Position numbers and translations under genes: made by a program. From the NCBI GenBank assembly GCA_023374045.1, contig CM041780.1, forward strand, positions 29,630,337 to 29,694,336: a stretch of DNA of 64,000 bases. Reading direction: 5' to 3'. Shown one piece after another: positions 35,643 to 46,439 of the stretch. How positions within the stretch are numbered: the stretch's first letter is position 1; each line of letters begins with the position of its first letter. The notes below the pieces were generated by a model. The model made no database searches and was not told the origin of the DNA. It saw nothing but the letters and a program-made list of their open reading frames with translations. This stretch comes from Limonium bicolor (Eukaryota > Streptophyta > Magnoliopsida > Caryophyllales > Plumbaginaceae).

Positions 35643-35728
35643 CTGCTTTTCCATAGTATTAGTCACACTTATTTCTCATAATCTAAATCTTATTCACTAC
35701 TTACTCAAATTTCAATCGTTCTTATTAC
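35643..35728 (-). other. Intron 1 of element B gag
   Basis: Donor CTTGCAG/GTAATA (GT at 35727-35728), acceptor AAGCAG/GAGTGC (AG at 35643-35644), 86 bases, phase 0. The donor context is almost the same as in D. Confidence 0.75.
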
Positions 35729-36370
35729 CTGCAAGGTAGTGTAACTCGTCGGCCCCATGCCGTAGCGGAGTCGATGGCTAAGCCCGCCATAGAAGCGGTC
35801 CACCAAGATCTGGTCAGAATACCCTAGACCCGGCCGAAGACGGAGCAAGGCAGTGAACTCTGAGTAATACTCGTCCACTGTCATCTTGTCCGACTGCTTG
35901 AGCGCATCCAACTGCAAGCGCTTCTTCGTCTGGACATGGGCGGGGTAGTACTTTGCCCGTAGCAAGGCGGTGTACTGCTCCCAGCCGAACTCTGGGTTGG
36001 CCATATGCTCGACCCTCACCAGCTTCCACCAATCGCCCGCCGCCCCCTTCAGGTAGAAAGCAGCTAAGCGCACCTTGATCCCAGCAGGGACATCAAGGGT
36101 CTCGAAGGCGGTCTCCAGCTCGGAGATGTACGCCTCAAGCTTGGCGGGATCGGTCTCCCCCTTGAAGTGCGCGGGTCGAAGATCAGCAAGACTCTTCACC
36201 CAGTTTGGTTCCCTAGGTTGTGGCGGTGGAGGTGGTGCACCCACACCAGGCTGATAGCCCATATGCCCTAAAGCGGCAGCTACGATCTCAGCGATCGTCT
36301 GCCCTCCAGGTATCCCTGGAATATCCTCACCCCGGCCGCGACCTCGGCCTCCTCTAGGGCGTCCTGCCAT
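35729..36370 (-). CDS. gag: Gag exon 1 of element B: matrix/capsid
   Basis: Structural protein forming the virus-like particle. I choose the Met at 36370 (MAGRPRGGRGRGRG) because it aligns with the D start MSGRPRGRGRG and, as in D, follows TTCAG. An upstream in-frame Met at 36382 is possible. A Pro-rich linker (GAPPPPPQPREPNWVKSLA) follows, then the retrotransposon Gag domain with VRLAAFYLKGAAGDWWKLV and KRLQLDALKQSD. It ends at YTTLQ on the intron 1 donor. Open throughout. Confidence 0.92.
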
Positions 36371-36588
36371 CTGAACAAGCATAACTTACATTAGATTCGT
36401 ACTCACCATTGTTTTGGTTAGTAAATTTATAACGTCCGTAGACGGTAAAGACAATCCACACTTATTAGTGGTCATCTGACTCTACTCACTCTAACATCTC
36501 ACACCCTTAACCCAATACTCACTTCTTAACTTATATCCTAGCTCGGTGGTTACTTATATCCGGTATTTCTTGATCAGAGCGTAACTAC
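36371..36588 (-). other. 5' leader of element B
   Basis: Non-coding leader between primer site and gag. The base run TTCAG just before the gag ATG resembles a splice acceptor and is also present in D. A leader intron is possible but I could not fix a donor. Confidence 0.55.
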
Positions 36589-36600
36589 GCTCTGATACCA
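36589..36600 (-). promoter_or_regulatory. Primer-binding site of element B (initiator Met-tRNA)
   Basis: Minus strand TGGTATCAGAGC, five bases after the 5' LTR. It overlaps a perfect inverted repeat, ATCAGAGCGTA-GT-TACGCTCTGAT. Confidence 0.95.
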
Positions 36601-36605
36601 CTTTT

Positions 36606-39600
36606 TGTAACACCCCATCCAAAGCCTTTCGTGGTTATCGCAATCTGAAGACTTAATCGAAAACGTCGCAGCGGAAATATACAACACCTGGACCTTGCCA
36701 CGGTCTGATCGTTAGAATATACCGGCTTATATACTTACAATACTTATCCAAAAACACTTATCCAACTTAAACATCAACATTCGTAATACCACAACCAACC
36801 GAGTGCTAGTATCTTAAACATAATCCCAAACTTACATCAGTTTAATATAAACAGTCGGGAGCACAGGCGCAACCCGAACTCAAAATAAAAGTCCCCACCT
36901 AAGTCTAACCGCTCCTACTCTCGTAGTGCGTCCTCATGGGCCTCTTACCTGCAAGTGTAAAAATAGCCCCCGAGGGGTCGCAACGAATGCTTGTACACCC
37001 TCTCATGGCCCCCAACCTAACGGGCTACGATGACTAATTGTCGATAGCATGGAAATTGATTACTACACAAGCATAATATGAAGTGCAAAAACAATAACCA
37101 CAGATGAACATATAGTTCACAAACAATGAACGACTCAAGCGTCCTCTTATCAAGTGGGTTAGTAACCCCCCCTTAGTCCTCATTTCCTTAATCTTAGTTC
37201 CTTACCTTACCTTAATCTTAATCTCAATCTTAATCTTAATCTCAGTATACAAACCTTTCCTGGAAGGGATTGGTTGTAGCTTAATTCGAACCTGGGATTT
37301 AGGTGATCCCCCCCCCATCTTAATGCCACCTACTCTGGACGGGAGTCCAGCGTAGCTGAGCCGGCAGCCGGCCCTAGGCTACAAGTCCGAAGACAAGTCC
37401 TTAAGCGGAGGGCGGATCTGATTCAGATACCGTCCCCCTTTTTCCTTAGCATGCATGACCGGAGATCGGTCCCGGGTTTCCTCACTCAAGTTCCAGTTAG
37501 TAGACATCTTAAACCCCGTGTGCTAGCTAAGCCTTAACGGGCATTAACCAACAACCATCAAACTTAATTCTTATTCTTAACTCAGTAAGTACTAATCTTA
37601 GTTAGTAACAATCTAAAGTCTCGCGGGTTAGTGTAAATATAACACAATCACAGCGAGAACAATATAACCGGTTGCATGCTTTATCTTGTTTTAGTCATAA
37701 TAAATAAACAGATAGCACACAAGCTGAGGGACACCTCGTTAGCAAGCAGGTCACAAGAAGGATTGTACCGTTCACCGTCGATCGTTGTTTGACTAATCTT
37801 CTTCGGGGTCCCAACTCACAAACCTAAAACATTCATTCATTTTTAGGTTATTAGTTATTTGCACCTTACTTAACTCACTTAGTCCCTAAGGACTTCCACT
37901 CAATAACCTCTCAAGTCTTTATCACTTAGTCTTACAAACTTAACTTTAAACATTAAAACTTATACTTAATCTTAACTTAATTCCTTAAGTTCTTAGGGCT
38001 CCAATCATTACTACCCTACTAATGGCATACCCTAATACCAATTAACACCCTCAGAAATTTAAAATTTCTTTTTTTTTTTTTTTTTTTAGGCTCGACCGGA
38101 CTTACCGACCGGACTTGCCAAGTCCGGTCCATTCCAGTACCCTTTTACCGTTGGAAAATTCACTCCGACCGGACTTACAAGTCCGGTCCTATGTCCGGTC
38201 GATTCCAGAGACTTATAACCGTACAAATTCATGCCGACCGGACTTGACAAGTCCGGTCCCATGTCCGGTCCATTCCAGAAACATTTTCCCTCACAAAACA
38301 CAAGCCCGACCGGACTTGTAAGTCCGGTCCCCAAGTCCGGTCGATTCCAGAAACATTTTCCGGTAGTGTAACAGAGCCCGACCGACCTTGCAAGTCCGGT
38401 CCTAAGGCCGGTCGGCTCTAGAAACTTGTTTCTAAATTCTCTTTCAACTCCAAACTTCTCCTCATATATTCTAATATGTTATAACCCCATTTGGGCACCT
38501 CAAATACACCTTAAGCCCTCCTTAAAATACCTTAATTCACCCACCAAAATCCATCTTAGTCATTATGCATTTTCCTTGTAATAATGCTAACACTTGTAAT
38601 GCTTTCCTCTAGGTTTCTAGGTGGTGGTTCATACCTAGTGTAACCACTATGCCAAATGTTTTCTTCACCACTATAACATCATCTCCCAAGCACCTCTCAC
38701 TATCTAAAACTCTTTTAAACATTTTCTTAGAGTTCCTTAACAAGTCTAAACTTCCATCATCATCACATTATTTCCTTCCTAGTTGTGCATCAACATTTGC
38801 CTAAGTCCTAAACACTCGAATGCATTCTCTTGATTCCTAAATCTTCCATGGTGATACCTAAGTCATCATAAGTCATTAAAACACCTTAACTTCACCCTTT
38901 TTCTTCAAGACAACCCATAGAACATTCCTAGTACTTCCTTAGTCATTAAATTCCCTTAGGATATCTTAAACACATAAACTCTCCTTTAAATTTTGCCATG
39001 GGTTCTCTAGTATATAGTACCTCCTAACACATGGTTTTTCTCCATCAAACAACCAATACCACACAAATTCTCATCACAATGGCTTAACACCCAATTACAC
39101 CAAAACCACACCACATCATCATATAGTGCTTAAACTTAAAATGCTTGGCACTTAGGCCCTTAAATGACAATAATCTTAACCACTGAATTTCCACATATAT
39201 ATGCCTTCAACCTGCGAATACACTCAACAAGGCTCCCATTGAAATAAAATGCTTCTTGTACTTCACCTTTATATTCTTAAACTATCTCTTTTCTCATTTG
39301 CTCCTTAGTCACAAGTTCACAAGAATAGTCATTGTTTCTCCTAGGTTTTTAAGCACCTTCCCAATAAACTCTACACTACAACCATCATATACCCACATCT
39401 CATTCCCTTAACAACAAAACACCTGGTAAGTAATTACCTTGTTTTCTCACAAGCTTAAAAGCTTTTCTCCTTAGTTTTCTTTGTTCAATCTCGGTCACCA
39501 ATGTGATTCTCCTTGCCAATGTTCTAACCAATATCCAATGACTCCAATGAGTACTAGATAACACATTAACCCTAAGGAACAAACCCTAGGTTTAAAAATA

Positions 39601-40744
39601 TGTTTTAAGGTATTAATGTGATTGTTTTACCTTGGTTTCTCAAGACAAACTTGGATGTGAAGCAAGAAGGACCTCCTCTCCCCTTTGAAGAGTAGAAACA
39701 AGCTAGAAAAAGGCATAAACATGGAGTCCCATGAGTATATATTTTCGGACATGTGAAGAAATGGTGGAAACCTAGATTTTCTTACACTTTCTTTCTTTAC
39801 CGAGAATGGAGATGCCAATGGAGTCTCCAAACTTGAATTTCCTCCTCTAATGGTGGTTTGACTTGGCACCAAAATGAAGCTCTTGAAGTTTTGAAAAGAT
39901 AGAAAGGAGGAGCTTGAGCTAACAAAGAAGAATATGTATTTTGTTTTGGATTTGGAGCTAAAATGAGCAAGATGTGGCCAAGGGAAGATGGAGCTTTCAT
40001 GGAGGTGAGCTCTACGTGAATGGAGAAGAGAAAGAGAGCAAGAAATCGTGTGAAACAAGGAAGAATGAAGAAGTGAGGAGAGAGGTAAGCAAAATGTGAT
40101 ATTTATCTTAAAAGGTGAATAGTACTTTATGCTTTATAAGACTTATTTGCTTTCTAATTACTTAATGAGTCATGAAGGTGGTGACTCACCTCCTAAGAAA
40201 CCGGCCCCCTTTTAGTAATGAGGGTAGTTTAGTCTTTGTTGACCAAATGTCTCACTTATATAGACTTATGTTATAAACTAGCTTAATTAATTCACTATTC
40301 ATCAAAAACAAGGCACATTGTTGTGAAATTTTTGATTTCCCATTGATATAGACTTCCAAATGTGATACTATATAGTACACATGTTAATTAAAGAGTAATG
40401 ATGGACATTTAGCCATTCAAAACTCATTTACAAGACAATTTTTCAAAAACGTGCTTTAAGACTCCTTAAAGCACATTTTGTGTTTTAACTAGTTTTCAAG
40501 CTTGGTTTTCTTTGGTAATTGACTTAAAATGACCATTAGGATATTACTAAGGTCTTAGAACAATATTTGGGTACTCTCCCATGTCTCTCCAAGCTTAGAG
40601 CACGTTTTTGCTTAAACTGCTCTTTTTGGTGTTTCCTTATATTTCTTTGATTAGAAATGTTTCTTAATGTTTCTAAGGCATTATTTAGCCTCCTTATATC
40701 TTAGTTTATCATTTAAACACCATATCTAAGTTTGGGGTATTTCA
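36606..40744 (-). repeat. 5' LTR of element B (4.1 kb)
   Basis: TGTAACACCCC...GGGGTATTTCA, next to the primer site. It differs from the 3' LTR mainly by single-base insertions and deletions (for example near 36785, 36817, 36970 and 37020). Array at 38091-38415, T-run at about 38070-38087. No gene is visible. Confidence 0.95.
38091..38415. repeat. Palindromic array in the B 5' LTR
   Basis: Same unit order and sequence as 27619-27945. Confidence 0.92.
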
Positions 40745-40749
40745 GGATT
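40745..40749. repeat. Target-site duplication of B, right copy (ggatt)
   Basis: Identical to 26132-26136. Confidence 0.95.
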
Positions 40750-40840
40750 GGTATGGAATTTCGTTGGAATTATTATTGTCTTAGCACACCCGAAGTGGTG
40801 TGAGTGCTTATTAGTTGATTTTTAAACTTCGAGGCGAAGT
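40750..40840 (+). other. Right end of element C internal region
   Basis: Carries CACACCCGAAGTGGTGTGAG and ACTTCGAGG-CGAAGTT, a second copy of the motif pair at about 25845-25905. The polypurine tract and the first 45 or so bases of the 3' LTR are missing at the junction. Confidence 0.75.
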
Positions 40841-43800
40841 TTTTATTAAACCATAAATAATACTATTAATATTAAATTATGGTATGGAATTATGAATATT
40901 AAATTATTATATGGAATTGTGAAATTTATTTAGGGGTTTTCTCCTATTTAACCCTAATTATTATACATTATTATAGTATTATGAATTTAATAATAAGATT
41001 TATAAGTCAATAAATCTTGGGAAAATTTCTAAACACTCCAATATATTATAAAGATTTTAGGAAGTGTTGGAACATTGTTTTGAAACATAAAAGTCAATAT
41101 AAAATTCTAGAAACCTTAAAGCTTATTAAGCCTTGCTAGAGTTGACTTTTTGAGAATGGTCAAACCAGGCCATGAAACCTATACCAATAAATAGGTTATG
41201 AAAACCATGAAGATTGATAAAAAGAACGTTAAAACGGATCATCCTAGCCAAAGTTATGACAAATTGAAGTTTATAGCCAAAATTTTAGAAGTTGCTGACG
41301 TGTCAGTCAGCCAGCCAATGGCACTGGAACGCCTGAGTTTCCCATCGGTTTTGGCATGCCATAGGTCGATCTTCAGACGCTTATATCTTTTTCTCTACTC
41401 CACCATTTGGTATGGCAGCTATTTCATTCGATTCTCCTATCTTTCCTCTTTCCAACCATTACTCACACATCATCTAACTCCTTCTACATCGACGGGAAAA
41501 TCGATCTAAAGTTGCCTCCTTGCGAATTCGTAACCCAGAATTCCAGTTTTTTCTGAAATTGGGTAAACTTCGTCACGCCATACCTTCTTCATTTCTCATC
41601 CAAATTTCCTGTTCTTTAGCTTGTTTTGAAGATCTTTAATCCCTCTATAACTTTCATGTTAATGGCCAAGGCTGATTCGCATTGGGTCGCGAGATAAAGC
41701 TGTCTAAAGTTGCCTACTCGATCACGGTGGTATTTCTGCCCAGTTTACTCCGAAACCAACTAGGTAAACACAGATCTTGTGAGATCTGTAACTTTCTCCC
41801 TAGTTTATCAAATTCAATGATTCTTCCACTAACATCTAGAGTTACATGTCTACTTTAAAATGACGTAGGTTTCATGGATTGAATCAATCTCAGTTAGCAC
41901 GAGTTGACCCGTGAAGTAGGCTACTCGAACTGCACATAAAATATTGACCTTTCCAGAAATCGATTTCGATTTCATAACCGGCGCATCTCCGGTGAGTTTC
42001 AGACCAAATTCCACCATCTATGCTCTTCGTTTTTGCATTCCCGTTCATAACCCTCTATCAATTTAACCAATTAAACAATGAATTGAGGGAATTTTAGCAA
42101 ATCGAAACTGAAACTAATCATAAACCCTAACTTCGATACCCAGAATCGTATTCACACTATACTGTATCATAGCTCGTATAGTTGGTACCATTAGAAGCGC
42201 CTTGGAATTTCGAATCCAACAAGACAAAAATCATCGAATTTGGTTCTGTGAGTTGAGAGAAAACAGAGATTTAGTACTTGACATCTGTTTGGGGTTCGCG
42301 GATGAACTCGAGGATTTTCAGCCGTCCGATCGTAGGTTTTAGAAACGGACGGCCGAGATTAAAACGTTTAAGTTTAAGTTAGTTAAGTTTTTAATATTTC
42401 CAGAATAATACCCTAACTTGTTGGATTTATTTAATTGCCTTCCCGAATGTATTTTGACTTGAAATTTTAACCATAGATTCCTTATAAAATCTAGTTTATT
42501 TTGATGTAAATTAATATGGGTTTTGAGTTTTTAAACATAAGTTATGATTTTTGCAAGTCACGAGTATTATGGAATTATTTGGATAATTTAAAAAGATATT
42601 TTTATGAAATAAAAATTTTATAATATGTATAAAATGTTATAGTTACTATATACTTAATTTGGGAATTTTTGGACAAGGGGAAATAGGTTTAAAAATTGTA
42701 ATGCTAAGGTTTTCATAAGTTATCTTATAATATAAGGTTTTTAATGTAATCAAAAATTAAAGTATAGTTGATTAATGAACTTTAGGTTGGGGAAAATATA
42801 ATAAGACTAATTAACATTTAATACAGTATGTTTATAAATATTTTGGGTATTAACTTTAAGTGAAGTAAAAATTGTTACATATATTTATGAGAGAAATAAA
42901 TAGAAACTTATATTAAATCAAGGAATTTAACTAAACTACATTTATTTATTATATATAATATGGAAGCTAATATGTTTAACGAAAACTAAGGGAAATACTT
43001 TATTTTATAAACCATATTGGATGTAGCTATATGTAAAGTTAGTATAAATAATTAAGTGCAATAAAACTACGCAAGGAATGTCTTGAATAAATCCTAATAT
43101 ATATACACATAAAAAAAACTACATAAATAAAAGAAATAAAATGCCTTATAGAAAATATAATATGAAGGAATTAATGAGATAAACTAAACCTCTACATAAT
43201 ACTAATAAAAGAATATTATATGAGGCGGTATTAAATTATGATTATTAAACTTAAGGAGTTATCTTTGAATTTCTAAGATTTATATAAACCATATTAAAAT
43301 ACATGTGTAATATTATTTGTCAAAGACCAGAATGTAAATCTATAATTTGGTTAGGTAATTAATCAGTTGGGACTTAGGAATATGTGTAATTAGATTTTAC
43401 ACAATAGAACTTACTATATAATTAATAAATAAATGTAATACTTTTACATCTAAATGTTCTTAATATATGTACAATAATAAAATAAATAAAATACTTTTAC
43501 ATCTAAATGTGGGGTCGATTAGTAAGTCTAGATCTAATCATTTCTTAACATTTATGGTATTGAAATATAACTTAATGTTTTAAGTTAAAATCATTAAAAG
43601 GATTATGATATAAAACTACATTAAACTATGATTTGGAAATTTATCTAAATAATAATCCTTAAGTTTCTTGGCATTAGATAAGCCATATGAAATACATTTA
43701 TAACATTAATTACCAATACTTAGGATGTGAGTCTACAATTAAGTGAGGTATTTAGTAGTTAGAATTTATAGAAAGGTTTATAAATAGGAATTTGATACTT

Positions 43801-46162
43801 AAAACCTTTGAACCTTTTATTAGATAAAACTAAGTTACATAAGAGATTATATTGATCTACTTTACGACACTAAAAATATTAATGTGCATTTGAGTATAAG
43901 GTATTAGGATTTTTCAGAACATATTATCTTATTAAGTAATTGACAATTTCACTTGTGAATGAGAGTTTAATTCTTAGATAAATTCTACCTTATGTTAAGA
44001 TATAATGTTCATCCTAAAACATAATAAAGGAGATTAATTTATTAAGTTATTCCTTTGAAACCTTAGGTTTTGTAAACAATATGAAAAATGTATTTTAAGA
44101 CGTAAGTTTATTAAAATTTAGTATAAAAGGATTATACATAGTCTATAGCGGGAATGTGTAAAAATAAAACATTTGGGAAATTAAATGTAAGCAAGGATAA
44201 ATAAAAGGTTATCTTAAAGTGCCTTATTATATAGTTAATGAGAAAGTAAATGATATACCTTGGAAATACTAAATGTAAGAGTTCGATAAATCTAAGTTAA
44301 CTATAATATAGTTATTCAAGATGATAAGCAATTTAACATCTTATGATAAGATTATTAGATGGTTGTAATAAAAGTCATCCTAAACTAAACATATGATAAA
44401 TGAGTGTAGTAACTCAATTATGTTATCATAAAATGCATCTATAACACCATGTTTCCAATTTACAGGATGTAGATCTTAATTAAGTTGAGGGGAAAACTAA
44501 TCATAATGGATTATTTGGTATATACTGATAAAATACATAATCATTACATTATGAAATAATATATATATTCTAAGATAAACCTATCATAGGTCATAACCCG
44601 ATATTTATTCTAAATTAGGAATAAAAGTGTTAAGCTTAAAAATTATTATTGAGATTCTAAGATTAGATGAATAATATAATACGCACTTATGATATAAGGG
44701 TCTCAAGAGACTTGAATTGAGAATTAGGGTTAAGTATGAATAATGTGGATAAGAGTGTAACAATTAACAAGTGTTAATAACATACATTCCCTAGTCTTAC
44801 AACCTTGGGTTATACAACATTCTAATATAAGTCAAAGGTTATACATAACATTTAAGTGAGGGCTTAAAAGACAATTGAGACTTAGAAATAAGAGTGAGAA
44901 ATTTATTTAAGTTTAACTTAGGTTACAAGTTATTGAGGTTAGACTACCTTTAATATTCCTCAGAGTATTGTTGATTATTTGCACAAGTCGACTAGAACGG
45001 CTACAGCGATTACCAGGTACGACTTCTCGTACTCAGATACTTTTGGTGACAAACTTTGTGGAATGTTTTGAGAAACGCTAAGTGAGCTTGAATGGATTTC
45101 AAAGGAGACTATTTGTGTGACTAACTCAACTTGATGTGACTAACTGAGCCTTGAATGTACAACTCACATGATCATTGGTTCCTCCTATCTGGTTGTCTCA
45201 TTAGATATTAACTGCTGAGGGTTTACGCCTCTGCACTCTGTAGGACTGAGTGTTTTGGTATTGCACTTGTGCAGTTATTAGTCTATTGGGAATATGGGAA
45301 ATGTCAGTCTTGGTAAACTCTTCTTTTGACTATGGATATTGTTTCATCCATGAGCTGAGTCTTTGTTGTGATGTGCGCACATCTTCACTGGTAAACAGCG
45401 AGGGGCTGTATATCCCCTGTCCAATCGGACGTTGTAAACAGCGAGGGGCTGTATATCCCCTGTCCTATCGGACGTAGTTAACAGCGAGGGGCTGTATATC
45501 CCCTGTCCCAAAAGGGACGCAGTTGGCAGCAGGGCCATCTCTTCCAATTGGTTTCATTCCACTCTTGAGTTGTTGGTTCTTGGATATCTTCTTTCATTCA
45601 CAGTCCTTGTGACTACTTGGGTCTTTCTAATCCTAATTGGAACTGAATCTAACTTAAGCAATGGATGTTCACTAACTTCTGGCGTGGTTTCTTTTAAGTT
45701 GACTCACTTTACTTCTTATTATTTATCTCTATCCTTGACTTGATATCTTTGACTTGGTGATTTTGATGTGCCTTGTTCTTCTGTTTTGTTTCAAGCATTT
45801 GACTTCGAGTTATTGTTTGTTTCAAGAGTTATGTTTTAAACTTTTGTTTTGGAGAGTTGTACCAGTTCCATTCCAGGGAACTGACTCACCCCTCCCGGGG
45901 TGGGCTGCTTGGTTTCATCTTGCAGGTACGGACTGTTACACAGGTGGCCACGAAGAGTATGAGTGATTGGGATGGGAATTAGGAATTGTGGAGAGTTTTT
46001 ATATCTTGCACTAGTTATGTTTTCTCGAGTTCAGACCGTAGCATTTATAATTTTATAAGTTGTAATTGGTGAGGTTTGGTGTCGGGTGCTTGGAACCCGA
46101 TGGTCTGTAATCGCCTTAGTATTTTATTTTCCGCTGCATTTATGTCAAATAGGGGCGTTACA
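40841..46162 (+). repeat. 3' LTR of element C, left end deleted
   Basis: Matches the 5' LTR from TTTTATTAAACCATAAATAA onward. The terminal TGAAATACCCC block is absent because of a small deletion that also took the polypurine tract. Ends GGGGCGTTACA, followed by the GCAAG duplication. Confidence 0.93.
45393..45519. repeat. Threefold palindromic repeat in the C 3' LTR
   Basis: Same as 22711-22837. Confidence 0.9.
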
Positions 46163-46167
46163 GCAAG
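46163..46167. repeat. Target-site duplication of C, right copy (gcaag)
   Basis: Identical to 18103-18107. Confidence 0.95.
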
Positions 46168-46201
46168 TGATTTCAACGCGAGAAGCCGCGTGATAACACT
46201 C
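46168..46201 (-). CDS. gag: Gag exon 2 of element A, first part
   Basis: Minus strand encodes ECYHAASRVEIT, directly after acceptor CTTCAG (46202-46204). It continues across C at 18107. It matches the starts of exon 2 in B and D. Confidence 0.85.
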
Positions 46202-46314
46202 CTGAAGTTTCAGGTATTAGCCGGGATTCTCATTTAAGGAAGAATAAGGAAAGACTCAAAGAATTCAAGGAATTTAAGGAATTGAATTGATACTAAGGGT
46301 TAACCGATATTTAC
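46202..46314 (-). other. Intron 1 of element A gag
   Basis: Donor CTTAAG/GTAAAT (GT at 46313-46314), acceptor AACTTCAG/GAGTG, 113 bases. Same position as in B and D. Confidence 0.7.
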
Positions 46315-46439
46315 CTTAAGGGAGGTAAATCGAGTGTAGCCCATACCGTACCGAAGGCGATGGCTCAGACCGCCATAGAAGCGATCGACCAACACCTGGC
46401 CGGTGTATCCTAGATCAGGGAGAAGACGGAGAATGGAAG
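46315..46439 (-). pseudogene. gag: Gag exon 1 of element A, 3' end only
   Basis: Minus strand encodes the end of the Gag domain (LPDLGYTGQVLVDRFYGGLSH, then RLRYGMG), close to B and D. It is cut at 46439 by element D; the rest lies beyond the window. Confidence 0.85.

Larger units (their letters stand above)
26137..40744 (-). mobile_element. Element B: complete AlkB-carrying Ty3/gypsy chromovirus (14.6 kb)
   Basis: Both LTRs (26137-30254 and 36606-40744), primer site, polypurine tract and matching GGATT duplications are present, so both ends are certain. Order on the minus strand: 5' LTR, primer site, three gag exons, AlkB exon, protease-RT-RNase H-integrase-chromodomain, polypurine tract, 3' LTR. 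The AlkB exon is open, while pol carries at least six frameshifts. It is the youngest layer of the five-deep nest and sits inside C. Confidence 0.95.
18108..46162 (+). mobile_element. Element C: family-2 LTR element, apparently non-autonomous
   Basis: 5' LTR 18108-23464, primer-binding site at 23470, internal region 23482-26131 plus 40750-40840, 3' LTR 40841-46162, and GCAAG target duplications at both ends. Element B is inserted in the internal region. Without B the element is about 13.4 kb with 5.3 kb LTRs. The internal region of about 2.8 kb has no Gag, Pol or other recognisable protein. This fits the large retrotransposon derivative (LARD) type, which would need proteins supplied by a relative. 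It is inserted in the gag of A. Confidence 0.93.
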
